A stretch of DNA of 58,499 nucleotides from Paludibacter jiangxiensis. GTDB taxonomy: Bacteria > Bacteroidota > Bacteroidia > Bacteroidales > Paludibacteraceae. The notes below the pieces were generated by a model. It was not told the DNA's origin. It saw only the letters and a list, made by a program, of their open reading frames with translations, and searched no databases. Position numbers and translations under genes: made by a program. The stretch covers positions 1 through 58,499 of the forward strand of contig CAMBSB010000014.1 in the NCBI GenBank assembly GCA_945870155.1, read 5' to 3'. Positions 45,712 through 54,080 of this stretch are shown piece by piece; positions within the stretch are counted from its first letter, which is position 1, and the number at the start of each line of letters is the position of its first letter.

Positions 45712-45829
45712 AATGTCATTGTTAAAAAAATATTTTTGGTTCAATTTTTTGTTTTGCATCCCCTAAAAATGGTGGGCTGCCACTAACGACCGAGACGTGT
45801 GTTAGCCATAGCTTTTTTTATTATCAACG

Positions 45830-48103
45830 TTATTTCCAATTTACATTCGGTTTCATCCCCATCTCAAAAATCAGTTTATTACCATTCACAATTTCCTGAT
45901 GACTGATGAAAGGCGTTTCTATTGGCTTGCCATCTAAGGTTACATTTTGAATGTATTTATTTGTTTCAGAAAGATTGTTTGCAATAATTTCCAATTTACA
46001 TTGTCTACCTTTGGCAGTATAATTCATCGTTAATTTAGGGAATTGAGGCGCTCCAATAGAATACATACCAGATGCCGGGGTTACCGGATAAAAACCCATA
46101 ACACTGAAAATGTACGATGCCGACATTTGTCCGCAATCGTCATTGCCATTTATGCCATCCGGGGTATTCCTATAATTTAGAGTTGTGTGGGTTCTTGCAA
46201 GTTCTTGCGTTTTCCAAGGTTGTGCGCAATAATTGTATAAATAAATATAATGATGGCCTGGTTCATTGTCGTGTTTATAATGATTTTCCGCAAAGTTTTG
46301 GTCTAATTTAGTTGCAAACTTATCGTTTCCTCCCATCATGTTTATCATACCAGGAACATCATGCATAGCACCAAAAAGATATGTCCATGGACTCCCTTCA
46401 GTAAAACCTTCGTTTGTATTTGAATCCCATTTCCCATTAAAAAGGCGTGGCGAAAAAAATCCAGTTTCGTTGTTATATAGATTTTTATAGTTTTCTGACC
46501 ATTGTATCAACTTATTGTAGTCATCCGTTTTGCCCAAATCTTTAGCTACCTGTGCCACGCAATAGTCGTCAATACCATATTCAATGGTTCTCGACACCGA
46601 TTCGGATTTGTAATCAGATGGAATGTAGCCTAATGTGTGAAAATATTGCAACCCGGCTTGTCCTTCGTAACATGACCACTCTTGTCTGTCCACCATTTTA
46701 TTATTTGAACCATCACATTCAGTAGCCATCATCGCGTCTTTTCGCATTGCTTCATAAGCAAGGTTAACATCATATCCACGTATGCCTTTTATGTAAGCGT
46801 CAGCTATCACCGCATCGGCATGGGTGCCAATCATAATATTAGTTTCAGCTGGATTGGGCCACATGGGTAATCGTCCGCCTTCCTGATACATTTGAAGCAT
46901 TGAAGTAATCATATCACTTACACGTTCAGGCTGCATGAAAATTAAGAATGGGTGCAAGGCCCGAAAGGTGTCCCAAAGTGAGAAATCGGTATAGGATACG
47001 CCATTATGTACTTTGTCATCAAAAGCACTGTAATACTTACCATATTCAGAAAATTGACGCGGAAACAACAAACAGTGATAAAAAGCCGTATAAAAAATAG
47101 TTTTTTGATTTTCGGGAACTCCTTCTACCTTTATTTTCTCAAGTTCCTTTTGCCAGCAATTTTTTGTTTGTTGTGAAATTTTATTAAAATCCCAATCAGG
47201 GATTTCTTTTTTTAAATTCTCTCTTGCTTGCTCTAAACTAATAAAAGAGGTAGCTATTTTCACTTTTACTGTTTCGTTGTTTTTTGTTGAAAAGCTAATG
47301 TATGCACCGAGTCGTTTTTTTGCTGATAATTCTTTGACAAAGGGTAATATTGAATCGTTGTTCCAGGTTCCGTAAGCGATACATGGCTTGTCGAATTGAA
47401 TAATGAAATATCCTTTGAAATTTTTTAAATCTGGACCTATATTGAGGCACTGACGGTCTGGATTGTATCCGGTTATCTCTTTTTTTTCTTTGTCAATGGC
47501 TATGTATGCCACCATACTTGTTTCTCTTTTGACTTTTGAATTAAGATTTGGGCTCCATGAAGGTTCAGGATTGTCTGCAATATTTATGGCCTGAAATACT
47601 ATATGTGATTCTTTTGACTCAGGGAAGGTAAACTTAAAAATACCACATCGTTCGGTTGCAGCAATTTCTGCTTTTAAATATTTTGTATTATTCGCTTTCA
47701 TTTTTACCGAATAATAATATGGGCTTACATGTTCATCACTATGTTTAAATGCAAGTTTACGCTGTTGCGGATGAGTTTTTAATGCGCCAATTTCAGGCAT
47801 TACAGATACGTAGCCATAATCACCCATCCAAACAGTAGGTTGATGCGAGGCAATAAATCCAAGAATGGTAGTATCTTCATAAACATAATACATCCGACTA
47901 ATTCTATTTTCAGATGTTTGAGGCGAAAAGTTAGTCATCGTAAATGGTGGTCCAATACTTAACGCTAGTCCGCCATCACCTTTTTCCGCTGTTCCAATGT
48001 ACAAATTCACAAAATCAACTTCTTGCTTTTGGCTCTTTATATTTTGAGCCAAACAAAAAGTAATATTTAGTGCAAAACTTAAAACAAAAATTAGTTTTCT
48101 CAT
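45830..48103 (-). CDS. GH92 alpha-mannosidase, divergent subfamily
   Basis: 757 residues from the ATG at 48103; an in-frame TTG at 48127 is less likely. Signal peptide MRKLIFVLSFALNITFCLAQ. GH92 features: VDFVNLYIGTAEKGDGGLAL, WDTFRALHPFL, HHYIYLYNYCAQPWKTQ, and the calcium and catalytic-base block GNDDCGQMSASY, in which the usual Trp is Ser. The family makes single-displacement, calcium-dependent cleavage of alpha-mannosides. The N-terminal motif ASHQPTVWMGDYG and WTYLFGAMHD (for WQY...HD) set it apart from the second GH92 at 51826, so a different linkage is inferred. It is periplasmic, with no sorting domain. AT-rich like the adjoining GH94-like gene. Confidence 0.88.
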   Translation of the reverse strand: MRKLIFVLSFALNITFCLAQNIKSQKQEVDFVNLYIGTAEKGDGGLALSIGPPFTMTNFSPQTSENRISRMYYVYEDTTILGFIASHQPTVWMGDYGYVSVMPEIGALKTHPQQRKLAFKHSDEHVSPYYYSVKMKANNTKYLKAEIAATERCGIFKFTFPESKESHIVFQAINIADNPEPSWSPNLNSKVKRETSMVAYIAIDKEKKEITGYNPDRQCLNIGPDLKNFKGYFIIQFDKPCIAYGTWNNDSILPFVKELSAKKRLGAYISFSTKNNETVKVKIATSFISLEQARENLKKEIPDWDFNKISQQTKNCWQKELEKIKVEGVPENQKTIFYTAFYHCLLFPRQFSEYGKYYSAFDDKVHNGVSYTDFSLWDTFRALHPFLIFMQPERVSDMITSMLQMYQEGGRLPMWPNPAETNIMIGTHADAVIADAYIKGIRGYDVNLAYEAMRKDAMMATECDGSNNKMVDRQEWSCYEGQAGLQYFHTLGYIPSDYKSESVSRTIEYGIDDYCVAQVAKDLGKTDDYNKLIQWSENYKNLYNNETGFFSPRLFNGKWDSNTNEGFTEGSPWTYLFGAMHDVPGMINMMGGNDKFATKLDQNFAENHYKHDNEPGHHYIYLYNYCAQPWKTQELARTHTTLNYRNTPDGINGNDDCGQMSASYIFSVMGFYPVTPASGMYSIGAPQFPKLTMNYTAKGRQCKLEIIANNLSETNKYIQNVTLDGKPIETPFISHQEIVNGNKLIFEMGMKPNVNWK

Positions 48104-48170
48104 CTGTGTATGTCTTTGTTTTTTCAAAAACCACTAACGGTCAACACTATAACCAGTAAAGGTACTTATC

Positions 48171-48265
48171 TCCCCATTTCAAACACCAATTAACCACCAA
48201 GCATTATGTCAGATAAATTGAGTTTGTGTCTTTAATGACTTTGCCATTTTCGAGATTGATTTTTG
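48171..48265 (-). pseudogene. Relic of a GH92 C-terminus
   Basis: About 95 bases directly downstream of the GH28 stop match the last part of the GH92 gene at 51826, which ends INLENGK...NGKVIKNYKL...DIMLGGELVFEMGK. The relic reads INLENGKVIK, then a degraded stretch, then the bases for MLGG-stop-LVFEMG. An internal stretch of ~80 bases is missing, precisely between the two NGK-coding repeats (AATGGCAAA / AACGGAAAA). A GAA to TAA nonsense change and a frameshift are present. This is the remnant of a third GH92 gene, or of a duplication or rearrangement. Confidence 0.8.
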
Positions 48266-48270
48266 ATTAC

Positions 48271-49824
48271 TTACTTCAATTTTACCTCAGAATTTTCATT
48301 CACAATAAAATAAGTATTTCCTTCTGAACTTAAACTTGTTGAATTTTCTATCAGTGCTTGTTTCACATTCTTGAATGCAAATGGTTTAAATTCTACTTTA
48401 TACGCTCCCGATTTAATTACTGCATCATTAGCTTTGAAAAAAGAGGGATTGAAAAGTCTGTTGGGACTAGTCAAAAGCTTACATTCAGCTGACACAGGAT
48501 AGCTGGGCCATATTGCTTTGAAATTAGAGACTGTCAATCCAGTTACACCTTCGGCAACAATGGCTGCACGTTGGGAGCGCACAAAGGGCATTCCTTTTGC
48601 AAATCCGGGTGAGTTTTCAGCTTTAAGACCAGTTTCATAAGGATCTTCGAGCACAAAATACTCCAACGTGATATCTCTAAAAGTAACATTGGTGATAGAC
48701 GTTTCGGGAATTGCACCCAACAAAATGCGCCCAGAAGTTTTTATTATCATATTCTCTATCAAAATATTGCGAATACGTCCTGCTTTTTCTACGGGTTTAT
48801 CTTTTCCATAATTTGGGTGTTCTTTGATGGCAATGGCATAAGGGTTAGCTACCCTGTTGGCCTGGATCTCTATCACACGGTCAAAGGCCCAACCAGAATT
48901 CACCTGACCCGTCATCCCAATTACAATTACATTTTCGATATTACCCCCTTCTATGGTTCGGAGATCAATGGCGCGCGAAGCATTTTTCACTATGCAGTTT
49001 GATAAAGTAATGTCTTTGAAATCTTTTCTACTTTCAAACCCTACTCGAAATGCCACACAATTAGTTTCAAAAATACAATTCGTCACGGTAATGCGTTCAC
49101 AAGTTCTAGAGTCTTCCGTTGTCTTCAGTGCTATACAGTCGTCGCCCACCGAGATGTAGCAATTACTTACTGACACATCGTGGCTTCCGGTTATGTCTAT
49201 TCCATCGCTATTGGGTCCAAAAAGACTATTTTTAATTGTAACTTTGTCTACCTTAGCCACATCGCAGTCGAACAAGTGCAAGGTCCACCCCGGAGAGTTG
49301 GCAATGGAAATATTTTCAACAATTACATTTTTACATGCTTGTATTTCAATAAGCGGACTCGGACGGTTCTCTATTTCACGATAAAAGGAGTATTCATTTT
49401 TACGATTAGGCTCACGGAATGCGTTATCGTTTCCATCAATCGTTCCTGAACCATTGATAACAATGTTCTCCTGATTTTTCGCGACAATAAAGTGCCAGGG
49501 TGTCCGGTCTTCGTGGTGTCCCCATGTCATTGTTGCATATTCATTTATGGAAGGAGACGCAAGCAGGCGAGCTTTGGATGTTAAATGAAAAACGGTATTG
49601 CTTTTCAGAAAAATGGTGCCGGATACGAAAGTTCCAGCTGGAACGATAACTGTTCCACCCACTTTGGCAGCTGCATCTATTGCTTTTTGAATAGCTACGG
49701 TGTTGAGCGTTTTGCCATCGGCTTTCGCTCCGAAATCGGTAATTACGAACTCTGATTTTCCGCGAGCAGATGTTAACAAGCATATAAACAGAAAGCTACT
49801 TAAAATAATATTTTTCTTTGTCAT
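48271..49824 (-). CDS. GH28 polygalacturonase-family enzyme
   Basis: 517 residues. Signal peptide to about 22 (SARG), then VITDFGAKADGKTLNTVAIQ, typical of GH28 and related beta-helix enzymes. The catalytic aspartates are in NSDG (205-208, Asp207) and GDDC (227-230, Asp228/Asp229). The usual GHG and RIK motifs are not seen: the segment reads TNCVAFRVGFESR. This is common in exo-acting Bacteroidota members. Probable role: removing alpha-galacturonate (or another alpha-uronate/sugar) from non-reducing ends in the periplasm. No sorting domain. It lies 16 bases after the GH27 stop; the relic of a GH92 gene begins right after its stop. Confidence 0.88.
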   Translation of the reverse strand: MTKKNIILSSFLFICLLTSARGKSEFVITDFGAKADGKTLNTVAIQKAIDAAAKVGGTVIVPAGTFVSGTIFLKSNTVFHLTSKARLLASPSINEYATMTWGHHEDRTPWHFIVAKNQENIVINGSGTIDGNDNAFREPNRKNEYSFYREIENRPSPLIEIQACKNVIVENISIANSPGWTLHLFDCDVAKVDKVTIKNSLFGPNSDGIDITGSHDVSVSNCYISVGDDCIALKTTEDSRTCERITVTNCIFETNCVAFRVGFESRKDFKDITLSNCIVKNASRAIDLRTIEGGNIENVIVIGMTGQVNSGWAFDRVIEIQANRVANPYAIAIKEHPNYGKDKPVEKAGRIRNILIENMIIKTSGRILLGAIPETSITNVTFRDITLEYFVLEDPYETGLKAENSPGFAKGMPFVRSQRAAIVAEGVTGLTVSNFKAIWPSYPVSAECKLLTSPNRLFNPSFFKANDAVIKSGAYKVEFKPFAFKNVKQALIENSTSLSSEGNTYFIVNENSEVKLK

Positions 49825-49840
49825 ATTAATACCATTGAAT

Positions 49841-51775
49841 TTATTTTAAAACGAACAATTTGCATCCATGCCGTGGAATCAACACCATATAATTATCAGT
49901 CAGTTTTCCTATATTTTTCTGAGTCCATGCATCGCGTAGGTGTAGTTTTGAATGTAGACCTACTTGTTGAAAGTTGAGTTCAAAATTAGTTTCTTCGCGC
50001 CCAAAATTATAAATTGCCAAGGCAATTTTTTTGCTACTCAATTCCTTTTTCCAAACTTGTACATCGCCACTTTCATAAACCAAATACGCTTGTTTGCCAA
50101 GCACATCCTGATTGATGGCAATCACTTCATCGTTGGTAATCAGGTTGAGGGTAAAACTATCTAATTGTACCAAATCGCAACCTAGCATCAGCGGAGCAGA
50201 AAGCATAGCCCATTGGGTGAAATGGGTATATTGTTCGTTGCAAGTCAGGCGCGACGAACGCAAGTTGGCTCCCCAGCCAAGTTTGCCGAGCACCAGCATG
50301 TCGGGGTCGTTCCATGCACCCGGGGCAGCATAAGGGTAAGTGGAATTTTGCCGCTCAAAACCAATGGTTTTCATGCTAAACCAAGTATCAATAATATCAT
50401 TGGTGGTGCGCCAAGTGTTTCCACCCGCTTGCGAACCCCATTCCCACACATTATCTAATCCGTATTGGCACATACTTAACACAATATCTCTAGGCAATGC
50501 TTTAAGTTCTTTGCTTATCTGCAAATAAGGTTTCATATATTCTATGCGATTATTCTCAGGAATAATACTGGCATACGAGCACCAATCATATTTCAAAAAA
50601 TCAATTCCCCAATCTCCCCAAGTCCGAGCATCCACTTGCTCGAAATCTAAACTTCCAATTTTCTTGCCACAAGTGTAAGCTCCAGGCGAAGAATAAATGC
50701 CTAATTTCAAACCCTTGGAATGAGCATAATCAGCAAGTAATTTCATGTCATTGAATTTCGAGTTCCATTGCAAAGTGCTGTCTGCATTGCGTTCATCGGC
50801 TTGCCATCCGTCATCGATATTCACGTAAGTCCATCCATGATTGGCCAAGTCAAATTTTTCGAAAGCGTCGATAGCATTTCTCACCTTTTCCTCTGATACT
50901 TCCATGCCCCATGCATTCCAACTGTTCCATCCCATGGGTGGCGTAAGGGCCAATTTATTGCCAATTACAATGCTGTGCTTTACAGAAACTTTGCCTTTGG
51001 CATTGGAAGCCTTAATAGATATTGAATAATTTCCAGCCTTGGCTACAGTACCACTGATAATGTTGGTTTTTGGGTCGAAAATTAATCCTTTTGGTAGGCC
51101 GCAAACTTTGATTTTCAACGGTTGTAATCCTGTTACAGGTATTCTGAAAAGATAGGGTGAACCTGGACGGGCAGCAGAAATCATTGCACCGTTTATTTTT
51201 GGAAAATCAGATACAGGTGGCGTTTGTAAATAAAACGCTTCGGCTTCGGGGTAAAAAGCATAAGGTTTTTGCTCACCGGAATATGAAATTGCTCCATTCA
51301 CCCAGTCGCCATGGTCTTGGTTAGAACCATCAAAAGCATCGTGCGTAATAAGTGTTAGTTTTTTATAGCCTACAAGCGATACATCTATTGGTATTGCTGG
51401 TTCATTTGCTCTCATCAACGAACTGGCAAAGAGTGTATCCTTATCTCCCAATACAATAAAATAGATACTCGCATATTTACCTTTCGAAACATGATCATCT
51501 ATTCCCACTTGCGCTGTAAAACGTTCTGCATGTAGGTTTAATAGAATCTCAATTTCGGAATAGGCATGTGTACAAATCCCATTTTCAAAACTTTTCTTGT
51601 TGATGGATAATGGTTCGTCTAGAAGATTGGTATTGACGTGAACTGTATTCCATCCTTGCTGCACTTTAGATAAATCCAAATCGCGTAGTAAGATAATGTT
51701 GGTTTGACCAAAAGCAAAAGATGCCATTAGTAGCCAGGTTGAAACAATGATAAAACGAAATGCAGGTATAATCAT
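49841..51775 (-). CDS. GH27 alpha-galactosidase with NPCBM and Ig-like domains
   Basis: 644 residues. Signal peptide 1-23 (AFGQ). Residues about 26-168 are an NPCBM carbohydrate-binding domain (GICTHAYSEIEILLN, RFTAQVGIDD). About 190-272 is a putative Ig domain (LPKGLIFDPKTNIISGTV). The GH27 barrel begins at LTPPMGWNSWNAWG. The nucleophile is Asp397 in DFLKYDWCS and the acid/base is Asp460 in WRTTNDI. VNIDDGWQ and LKLGIYSSPG are further signatures. The family releases alpha-galactose (some members alpha-N-acetylgalactosamine or beta-L-arabinopyranose). Periplasmic, with no sorting domain. Total length is longer than a bare GH27 because of the two N-terminal modules. Confidence 0.93.
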   Translation of the reverse strand: MIIPAFRFIIVSTWLLMASFAFGQTNIILLRDLDLSKVQQGWNTVHVNTNLLDEPLSINKKSFENGICTHAYSEIEILLNLHAERFTAQVGIDDHVSKGKYASIYFIVLGDKDTLFASSLMRANEPAIPIDVSLVGYKKLTLITHDAFDGSNQDHGDWVNGAISYSGEQKPYAFYPEAEAFYLQTPPVSDFPKINGAMISAARPGSPYLFRIPVTGLQPLKIKVCGLPKGLIFDPKTNIISGTVAKAGNYSISIKASNAKGKVSVKHSIVIGNKLALTPPMGWNSWNAWGMEVSEEKVRNAIDAFEKFDLANHGWTYVNIDDGWQADERNADSTLQWNSKFNDMKLLADYAHSKGLKLGIYSSPGAYTCGKKIGSLDFEQVDARTWGDWGIDFLKYDWCSYASIIPENNRIEYMKPYLQISKELKALPRDIVLSMCQYGLDNVWEWGSQAGGNTWRTTNDIIDTWFSMKTIGFERQNSTYPYAAPGAWNDPDMLVLGKLGWGANLRSSRLTCNEQYTHFTQWAMLSAPLMLGCDLVQLDSFTLNLITNDEVIAINQDVLGKQAYLVYESGDVQVWKKELSSKKIALAIYNFGREETNFELNFQQVGLHSKLHLRDAWTQKNIGKLTDNYMVLIPRHGCKLFVLK

Positions 51776-51825
51776 TTTTAATTTTCAAATAGCACTGACA
51801 AAAACACAAAAAATCGATATTAAAC

Positions 51826-54024
51826 TTACTTTCCCATTTCAAACACCAATTCTCCTCCAAGCATTATGTCAGCATAATTGAGTTTGTAGTTTTTGATGAC
51901 TTTTCCGTTCAGGCTCACTTTTTTGACAAAGATATTTTTGTCGAATAAATTATTAGCAATTATGGTGAATGTTTTGCCATTTTCGAGATTGATTTTTGCT
52001 TCTTTTACAAATGGACGACCAATGTCGAACACACCAATCGCTGGATTGACAGGATAAAATCCCAAGGTGGTGAGAATATACCAAGCCGACATTTGTCCAC
52101 AATCTTCGTTGCCCGCATAGCCATCAGGTTGATTGGAATACATCTCGGACATGATTTTGGTGAGGTATTTTTGGGTTTTTGCAGGTTGTCCGGCGTAGTT
52201 GTAGAGATAAGCTACGTGGTGACTAGGCTCGTTGCCATGTGCGTATTGACCAATCAAACCACTGATATCGCGTTGCCCACCTATTACTTCCGAACTCATG
52301 GTAAAAAGCGTATCAAGCTTTGTTGCAAATTTCGCCTTGCCGCCAGTGAGTTCTACCAGAGAAGGAATATCGTGCTGCACTGACCACCTATATTGCCACG
52401 CGTTGGCCTCAGTAAATGAATTGGAATATCTTGCATCAATGGGGTTAAAAGGTGTAACCCAGTTACCCGTTGTGTCTTTCGGCTGGAAGAATCCTGTTTG
52501 TGAGTTGTACAGTTGCTTGTAAGCCAAAGAGCGTTTCAAAAAGAATTCATAATCGGTAGTTTTGCCTAGCTTCTTTGCCACTTGTGCCACGCACCAATCA
52601 TTGAACGATATTTCTAATGTTTTGGAAACTGATTCGCCCACGATGCCCTTGGGTAAATATCCATATTTATCCAAAATATCCCAATCAGAACCTCTGTGAA
52701 TGACAGTTGAAGTGGCTTTCATGGCTGTGTAGGCTTCTTCGTAATCGAGTCCTTTGATGTCAGTGAGAATGGCGTTGGTAATAACCGGAATAGCATGATT
52801 ACCTATCATACAGAAATTTTCCGCACCCCAAAGTGTCCATATTGGCAGAATGCCTGCCACTTTCTGGTGGGTAATCATGCTTTGGATAATGTCTGCATTC
52901 ACTTTGGGTTGAATGATGGAATAGAGTGGGTGTGTACCACGGAAGGTATCCCACAAAGAAAGTGTAGAATAATATTTTCCCGTTTTGGAAGTGGCTATTT
53001 CAAAGTCGGCACCACGGTATCGACCATCCACATCGGCTATATTATTCGGATGAATAAAAGCATGATACATGGCGGTGTAGAAAATCTCTTTTGTTTTATC
53101 ATCAGCCTGAATCTGAATTTTGTTCAGTTCCTTGTTCCAAGATACAACTGCTAATGTGCGTACTTGCTCAAAACTTTTATTTTCTATCTCGGCTTGTAGA
53201 TTTGCACGTGCATTTTCCAAACAAACAGCCGATATCCCTACTTTTACTGTTATTTGTTCATGTTCTTTTGTTTTGAAATACACAGAACCTATCAGAAAAT
53301 TATGTTCCTTCTCACGCAATAGCCAATTTGGTTTCCCACTTGAAGTAAGTTGATAGGTGTAGAATGGTTTCGAAAACTGCGCCACCATATACACTCGGCG
53401 AAATGGTACCCAACCAAATGAAATGCGAAATCCAGAAATGGTAGAATCGTTTTCCCATTTCATTGACGACCAAGGAATAGAAGCCATACTCCCAATGTAT
53501 GTACCAATGGCAACACTGGGAGCAATGATAATATGAGCACTATCGGAAGCAGGAAATGTATAACGATGCACGGCACAATGTTCAGCGGCTGTAAATTCTG
53601 CCTTTATTTTGGTGTCTTTAAGCAGCACAGAATAGTAACCCGGACTTGCCACCTCATCTGCATGCGAGAAACGGGAGCGCCAACTTGGAAATGGTTTTTC
53701 ATTGCTTCCCCAATTGATGGTAAATGCACTAGTGCTAGGCATAAACAACCAGTCGCTCAAATCGCCAATGCCTGTGCCACTAAGGCGTGTATGCGAAAAC
53801 CCCATGATGGTACTGTCGCTGTAATGATAGCCAGATACCCAGTCCCAGCCTACATTGTTGGTTACTGGCCCCATTTGCACCATCCCAAAAGGCAAACAAG
53901 CATTGGGGAATGTGTGACCATGCCCACCTGTGCCAATAAAGGGGTTGACGTATTGGGTTAAATCTTGCGCATGTGAAATTATGCTTGTTGCAGTTAGAAG
54001 AATTATTAGGGTGATATTTTTCAT
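51826..54024 (-). CDS. GH92 alpha-mannosidase, classical type
   Basis: 732 residues. Signal peptide 1-19 (SHAQ), followed by the canonical opening YVNPFIGTGGHGHTFPNAC, WDWVSGYHYSD and GFSHTRLSGTGIGDLSD. Conserved blocks of the catalytic cleft are present: WDTFRGTHPLYS, EANAWQYRWSVQHD, HHVAYLYNYAGQPAKTQ, GNEDCGQMSAWY. The enzyme needs calcium and hydrolyses alpha-1,2/1,3/1,4/1,6 mannosides depending on subfamily; which one cannot be told. Periplasmic. Its C-terminus (INLENGK...FEMGK) is the parent sequence of the relic at 48171-48265. Confidence 0.95.
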   Translation of the reverse strand: MKNITLIILLTATSIISHAQDLTQYVNPFIGTGGHGHTFPNACLPFGMVQMGPVTNNVGWDWVSGYHYSDSTIMGFSHTRLSGTGIGDLSDWLFMPSTSAFTINWGSNEKPFPSWRSRFSHADEVASPGYYSVLLKDTKIKAEFTAAEHCAVHRYTFPASDSAHIIIAPSVAIGTYIGSMASIPWSSMKWENDSTISGFRISFGWVPFRRVYMVAQFSKPFYTYQLTSSGKPNWLLREKEHNFLIGSVYFKTKEHEQITVKVGISAVCLENARANLQAEIENKSFEQVRTLAVVSWNKELNKIQIQADDKTKEIFYTAMYHAFIHPNNIADVDGRYRGADFEIATSKTGKYYSTLSLWDTFRGTHPLYSIIQPKVNADIIQSMITHQKVAGILPIWTLWGAENFCMIGNHAIPVITNAILTDIKGLDYEEAYTAMKATSTVIHRGSDWDILDKYGYLPKGIVGESVSKTLEISFNDWCVAQVAKKLGKTTDYEFFLKRSLAYKQLYNSQTGFFQPKDTTGNWVTPFNPIDARYSNSFTEANAWQYRWSVQHDIPSLVELTGGKAKFATKLDTLFTMSSEVIGGQRDISGLIGQYAHGNEPSHHVAYLYNYAGQPAKTQKYLTKIMSEMYSNQPDGYAGNEDCGQMSAWYILTTLGFYPVNPAIGVFDIGRPFVKEAKINLENGKTFTIIANNLFDKNIFVKKVSLNGKVIKNYKLNYADIMLGGELVFEMGK

Positions 54025-54080
54025 TCAGTACAATTTTACCAGTTATTATTGCTAATAATAGGTGGCTTCAAAAATATATT

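Noticed and set aside
45770-45825. CCACTAACGACCGAGACGTG...GTTAGCC, considered as an integron attC-like site or transposon end
   Set aside because: CTAAC/GTTAG arms are only 5 bp, spacing and core sites do not fit attC, and no integrase or transposase is near. A weaker CCACTAACG word occurs at 48131.
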